A DNA stretch of 10,062 bases from Cyclobacteriaceae bacterium (GTDB lineage Bacteria; Bacteroidota; Bacteroidia; Cytophagales; Cyclobacteriaceae), in NCBI GenBank assembly GCA_030637245.1, contig DAOVVI010000027.1, positions 1-10,062 on the forward strand, written 5' to 3'. This document shows, piece by piece, positions 6,183 to 10,062 of the stretch. Position numbers and translations under genes: made by a program. Every line of letters starts with the position of its first letter. Positions within the stretch are counted from its first letter, which is position 1. The notes under the pieces were generated by a model that worked only from the letters and a program-made list of their open reading frames with translations, made no database searches and had not been told where the DNA came from.

Positions 6183-7457
6183 ATGTTAAGAATTGCTGAT
6201 ATAAAGGAAGATTTAGGGAAAGTCGTAAAAGGATTGGAAAAGAAGCGTGTAGAAAACGCATCACAGCAAATTGATCACCTTCTAAAACTGGATGAAAATC
6301 GACGAAATACTCAGGCAGAATTGGATGCGATTTTAAACGAGTTAAAAAATATTTCAAAACAAATCGGTGCTTTGATGCAAACAGGTGATAGGGAAGGCGC
6401 TGAAAAAGCAAAGGTCCAAACCGGTGAAATGAAATCTAAGAGTAAACTTCTTCAGGAACAATTGAAATCATCGGAAGAACAACTCATGCAGGCCTTATAT
6501 AATTTGCCAAACAGAGCCCATGAACGTGTTCCTGTAGGAAACTCTGCTGAAGATAACGAAGTCATATTAGAAAAAGGCGAAATACCAATATTATCAAATG
6601 ATGCACAACCACACTGGGAGCTGATAGAAAAATACGATATCATAGATTTTAGCCTTGGCAATAAAATATCCGGGGCAGGATTTCCGGTTTATAAGGGTAA
6701 AGGCGCTAAACTACAGAGAGCATTAATTAGTTTTTTCCTCGATGAAGCTGCAAAAGAAGGATTTGAAGAAATACAACCACCGGTAGTGATAAATTCTGAT
6801 TCAGGTTATGGAACCGGGCAACTTCCCGATAAAGAAGGGCAGATGTATGGTATTGTTGACAGTGATTTATTCCTCATACCTACAGGCGAAGTTCCAATTA
6901 CAAATATTTATCGGGATGTCATTTTAAAAGAAGTTGATCTTCCTATACGAAATGTAGGTTATTCTCTATGTTTCAGAAAAGAAGCAGGTTCATGGGGCGC
7001 TCATGTGCGCGGATTAAATAGACTACACCAATTTGATAAAGTGGAAATTGTTCAAATTACCAAGCCGGAAGATTCATATAAAGCGCTCGATAACATGTGC
7101 ACCTATATTGAGGGATTGCTGGAGAAGCTTGAATTGCCATTTAGAAAACTTTTATTGTGTGGAGGCGATTTAGGGTTTACTTCAGCCATGACCTATGATA
7201 TGGAAGTGTATTCTGCTGCTCAAAAAAAATGGCTGGAGGTAAGTTCAGTGAGTAATTTTGAAGCTTACCAGGCGAATAGGTTAAAGCTCAGATATAAAAA
7301 AGATGGCAAAAAGACTACCTTGCTCCACACCCTGAATGGAAGCGCCCTGGCACTGCCAAGGATTGTTGCTGCACTACTGGAAAATAACCAGAGTGAAAAA
7401 GGGATTGCAATCCCTAAAATTCTTCGAAGTTATACTGGTTTTGATCGTATTAGCTGA
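6183..7457 (+). CDS. serS: Seryl-tRNA synthetase
   Basis: This cytoplasmic class II synthetase activates serine with ATP and charges tRNA-Ser; it also charges selenocysteine tRNA where one exists. At 424 residues it is close to the E. coli enzyme (430). Residues 1-110 form the long antiparallel coiled-coil arm that grips the tRNA variable arm. The catalytic domain shows the serine-site TGE (234-236), motif 2 FRKEAGSWG (264-272) with Arg265 and Glu267, the conserved LHQFDKVE (281-288), and motif 3 NGSALALPR (385-393) with Arg393. All signature residues are intact. The start is supported by an in-frame TGA at 6168-6170 with no other start codon between. It diverges from rho and converges on the DUF4286 gene 37 bp away; no intrinsic terminator is visible in that gap. 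Confidence 0.98.
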   Translation: MLRIADIKEDLGKVVKGLEKKRVENASQQIDHLLKLDENRRNTQAELDAILNELKNISKQIGALMQTGDREGAEKAKVQTGEMKSKSKLLQEQLKSSEEQLMQALYNLPNRAHERVPVGNSAEDNEVILEKGEIPILSNDAQPHWELIEKYDIIDFSLGNKISGAGFPVYKGKGAKLQRALISFFLDEAAKEGFEEIQPPVVINSDSGYGTGQLPDKEGQMYGIVDSDLFLIPTGEVPITNIYRDVILKEVDLPIRNVGYSLCFRKEAGSWGAHVRGLNRLHQFDKVEIVQITKPEDSYKALDNMCTYIEGLLEKLELPFRKLLLCGGDLGFTSAMTYDMEVYSAAQKKWLEVSSVSNFEAYQANRLKLRYKKDGKKTTLLHTLNGSALALPRIVAALLENNQSEKGIAIPKILRSYTGFDRIS

Positions 7458-7494
7458 AGTTTATGATTAATCCCAAAGAATAAGGAACCAATTT

Positions 7495-7800
7495 CTAGTC
7501 AATTGATTCAAGAATTGTCATGAAGGAAACGTGCTTATACTTAAAAGCTTCATTGTGTCTTTCTACAATTTCAGGAGCGTAATTTTCCAGGTATGTATTT
7601 ACCTTTTCCAGGGAATCAGAAAAAAATTGAACAGAATAGGTTAATCCCTGGTTTTCAGTTTCGTTAAGTAGCCGATACATTTTTACATCCAAAAATAAGC
7701 CTGTATCCAGGGCAAAAGGAAAATACTCATTTTTTATCCATGCAAGCCAATCATTTTGGATTTCCGGTTCTATGTTGAATGTAATATTATAAAGGATCAT
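7495..7800 (-). CDS. DUF4286 family protein
   Basis: This small protein of 101 residues has no signal peptide and is probably cytoplasmic. The family resemblance is clear from the opening MILYNITFNIEP, the DWLAWIKNEYFP helix, the TGLF turn with MYRLL, the TYSVQFF strand and the ending VSFMTILESID. Family members are about this size, are common in Bacteroidota, and look like a ferredoxin-like alpha/beta fold of the dimeric-barrel type. Their function is not known to me. An in-frame TGA at 7810-7812 lies four codons upstream, so the start is well placed. The gene follows the terminator of the PspC gene and so probably has its own promoter, though no exact TAnnTTTG was found; TAGCATTTG (7871-7863 on the - strand) is one base off in spacing. 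Confidence 0.85.
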   Translation of the reverse strand: MILYNITFNIEPEIQNDWLAWIKNEYFPFALDTGLFLDVKMYRLLNETENQGLTYSVQFFSDSLEKVNTYLENYAPEIVERHNEAFKYKHVSFMTILESID

Positions 7801-7881
7801 AATTTTAAATCAATTGTCTTCCGCAATTTAGGCGATTTAAAGCTTCGGTAACAAATCATCATCAAATGCTAAAAAGTATTT

Positions 7882-7924
7882 AAAAAAGGAAAGTGTCAAT
7901 TTTGTATGAGAAATTGACACTTTC
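7882..7924 (-). terminator. Intrinsic terminator of the PspC/DUF2807 gene
   Basis: GAAAGTGTCAATTT (7889-7902) and AAATTGACACTTTC (7911-7924) make a perfect 14-bp stem with an 8-nt loop. On the - strand the stem is followed by CCTTTTTTAAA, a proper T-tract. The stem begins 28 bp after the stop codon of the gene ending at 7953. On the + strand no T-run follows, so it probably works in one direction. Confidence 0.88.
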
Positions 7925-7952
7925 ACAAGTCCTTGGATTTTGATCGAAATGC

Positions 7953-10062
7953 CTATTCCTTTCTTACTGAACTGCTTCCTCCTTTTTCGATTTCGACATC
8001 TGCATTGCCTTTGTAGGTGACGTTGCTTGCTCCATGCGTCTTGATGACCAAATGGTCGCTCGCATATACTCTTGCGCTGGATGCACTATGTGTTTCAACT
8101 TCAGTTTCATTTACTTTGAAGTCATAAGCATTTAAGGTCGAAGCGCCTGAAACTGTGGCCTTGAGTCTGTTACCGGTTCCATTAAGCTGTAGCTTTGAAG
8201 CGCCTTCAATTTTTGCATTAAGTGAATTAACGTCAACTTCAATGTCGGCAAATGCTGCACCATTTAGGGTAATGTCCATGAAATCTTCTTTAAATCCGGA
8301 AACATATACTTTACTGGCGCTACCAAATTGAACAGCGGTAAGTTTTGGCGTCACAATATAAATATTGATCTCCCGGCGTTGCCTGTTCAGCTTTATAACA
8401 TCACCTTTGAAATCCACGGAAAGTACATTTCCGGTTTTATCAACTACCACCTCATCCACATCACTTTTTCTTCCATTAATGAGAAAGCTGTATTCATTCC
8501 CTCTTTTTATATTTACCTGGAGCGCACTGTTAATTTCTATTTCAGCGAAATTATCAATTTCATAATCCCTTTTATACCCGGAAATATCCCACTTAACTTT
8601 ATCATTTTCTTCACTATTTTCTACTTCAGGGCACGTTATACATTTCAAGCCTTCTTTATTGAATTGCCATATATTTCCCACCATTTGATTGTTGCTAAAT
8701 CCTTCCTTATACATGAAACTACCAATAATGTATTTCATATTTTCATCCAGAATAAATTTTTGCACCAGTGGTAGATACAAGCTCATGTCCACATGTTGTT
8801 TTCTGAATCCTGTATTTTCCGTAAATTCCAAACTCGAATCAAATGTGAAAATAGAATCTCTCACATTGAAACCGTATTTTATCTTTTTAGCATTATCGAC
8901 AGCTTCCTTTCTAGTCGGACCGGAAGCACGAAATTCCTGTTCGAACTTTATTACCGTATCTTCATGGCTTCTGATCCTTAACGAAACCAAATCAAATTCA
9001 TCTTCACCTATATCATTGAAATTAAAAACGGCAGTTTTTCCATTGAGATTGTATCTGTTGACGGAGGTAAATCTTCCATTTTCCTGGAAATTCCGGATAT
9101 AAGGAGGGATGGTAAAACTCAATATGATAATGCTTACCAGCCAAATTGCTAATAATGACCAACCTGCTTTTGAGTTTAATACCTGTTTCTTCATTAATAT
9201 CATAAATCCAAGTATTGTCAGATAAAAGAAAGGTATAATTAATGCCATGACCAAAGCGATTCCGGGAATTAATGCCAGATCATTTTTAATTATTTCTAAT
9301 GGTAAAGGATACATGATATTTAAATCACCCCCTGCAATTAATCCGATCAGTACTCCGGCAGCAATCAGCACGGCCAATACACCGCTTATTCCTATTATGG
9401 CCACCAATACACCAAATACAACCCTTAAAGCTTCAACGAGGAAGGACATAAACGGGCCCAGAGCTCTTGAAAGAAATTCGAATAATGCCGCAATCAATCG
9501 AAATGGGAACAACAATATTTTAACAACAATATTTTCATCACCTTCTGTTACATTCAAACTTTTCTTGATGTTGGATTCAATATTGCTAAGTGTAACCGGC
9601 TGACCTTGCATTTCCATTTTGTCCGTCAGCGTTTTTGCTTCCGGTAGAATTATCCAAAGTATGATATATAAAATGAGTCCGGTAAAGGCGACAAAAATAG
9701 TTACGAAGAATAATAATCGAATAATTACAACATCGACCCCAAAATATGCAGCAATCCCACTTGCAACACCACCAAGAACTTTCCCATCCGGATCACGATA
9801 CATCTTTTTGATCTTTTTCTCCTCTTTCAATTCGTCAGAAGCAGGTATTACTATCCACATAACGATGTAAGCAATGAATAAAAACGCGGCGATCGAAGGT
9901 AAAATCGAGACGCCCAAGAACAACAACACGTAAAGTAACCGGATCCAAAGCGGATCGAGGTTGAAATAAAATGCTATTCCGGATAACACACCGGCCAGCA
10001 ACTTTCGATTGTTATCCCGATATAATCTTTTAGAAAATATTTTTTCACCGTGATCCACAACA
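7953..10062 (-). CDS. Membrane protein with two PspC domains and a C-terminal DUF2807 repeat domain (5' end outside window)
   Basis: The frame stays open to the window edge. The first possible start inside is a GTG at 10058, so the true N terminus probably lies outside. Residues below count from that GTG (701 in all). Two PspC domains occupy about 8-72 and 84-142, each with an RLYRD or KMYRD start, a G-V-x-SG-I-A-x-YF core and one or two membrane helices. More hydrophobic segments lie near 178-245, 260-290 and 300-320. The region from about 330 is hydrophilic and contains CITC (473-476). From about 495 it resembles DUF2807 (head GIN), with GAS-type repeats at about 579, 599, 619, 638, 658, 676 and 693, as in a beta-solenoid. 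PspC takes part in envelope-stress signalling in E. coli; the role here is inferred. In related genomes such genes often follow a PadR regulator, which would lie beyond the edge. A strong terminator follows. Confidence 0.87.
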   Translation of the reverse strand, partial: VVDHGEKIFSKRLYRDNNRKLLAGVLSGIAFYFNLDPLWIRLLYVLLFLGVSILPSIAAFLFIAYIVMWIVIPASDELKEEKKIKKMYRDPDGKVLGGVASGIAAYFGVDVVIIRLLFFVTIFVAFTGLILYIILWIILPEAKTLTDKMEMQGQPVTLSNIESNIKKSLNVTEGDENIVVKILLFPFRLIAALFEFLSRALGPFMSFLVEALRVVFGVLVAIIGISGVLAVLIAAGVLIGLIAGGDLNIMYPLPLEIIKNDLALIPGIALVMALIIPFFYLTILGFMILMKKQVLNSKAGWSLLAIWLVSIIILSFTIPPYIRNFQENGRFTSVNRYNLNGKTAVFNFNDIGEDEFDLVSLRIRSHEDTVIKFEQEFRASGPTRKEAVDNAKKIKYGFNVRDSIFTFDSSLEFTENTGFRKQHVDMSLYLPLVQKFILDENMKYIIGSFMYKEGFSNNQMVGNIWQFNKEGLKCITCPEVENSEENDKVKWDISGYKRDYEIDNFAEIEINSALQVNIKRGNEYSFLINGRKSDVDEVVVDKTGNVLSVDFKGDVIKLNRQRREINIYIVTPKLTAVQFGSASKVYVSGFKEDFMDITLNGAAFADIEVDVNSLNAKIEGASKLQLNGTGNRLKATVSGASTLNAYDFKVNETEVETHSASSARVYASDHLVIKTHGASNVTYKGNADVEIEKGGSSSVRKE

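Noticed and set aside
7458..7494. Terminator for serS in the convergent gap
   Set aside because: No stem followed by a T-run is visible in these 37 bp.
8328..9870. Several open frames of 60-150 codons on the + strand opposite the PspC/DUF2807 gene
   Set aside because: They overlap a long, well-supported gene, have no recognisable domains, and reflect its hydrophobic codon use on the other strand.

Overview
The window looks like ordinary chromosome of an AT-rich member of the Bacteroidota, probably a free-living Cytophagales-type lineage. The lineage is inferred from gene families: a long Rho factor with a Lys/Glu-rich insertion, a DUF4286 protein, a PspC/DUF2807 membrane protein, a DUF5117/Met-zincin metalloprotease, and a TTG-N20-TAnnTTTG promoter of the Bacteroidota type. 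There are no tRNA or rRNA genes, transposases, CRISPR arrays or phage genes. I found no clear multi-gene defence, secretion or biosynthetic system.

Layout. 10-2457 (-) is a secreted zinc metalloprotease. 2458-3234 is an unusually long stretch with no convincing gene; it holds several hairpins, a short direct-repeat cluster and two tiny open frames. 3310-4119 (+) is an exported two-fold-repeat protein of unknown function, and its signal sequence carries an exact 33-bp tandem duplication. 4120-4295 is a convergent intergenic region rich in GTAC. 4296-5912 (-) is rho. 5913-6182 is the divergent rho/serS control region. 6183-7457 (+) is serS. 7495-7800 (-) is a DUF4286 protein, convergent with serS. 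7889-7924 is a strong intrinsic terminator. 7953 to the right edge (-) is a two-PspC membrane protein with a C-terminal DUF2807 beta-repeat domain, cut by the window end.

Genes working together. rho (transcription termination) and serS (serine charging of tRNA) are housekeeping genes read divergently from one control region; they share no pathway. The other genes are single transcription units: the metalloprotease and the repeat protein are exported, and the PspC protein is an envelope protein probably linked to membrane stress. I see no operon. The points most worth a second look are the signal-sequence duplication at 3331-3396, the long rho leader with a misplaced perfect Shine-Dalgarno sequence, the Rho insertion, the structured 2458-3234 gap, and the repeat ladder in the PspC/DUF2807 protein.
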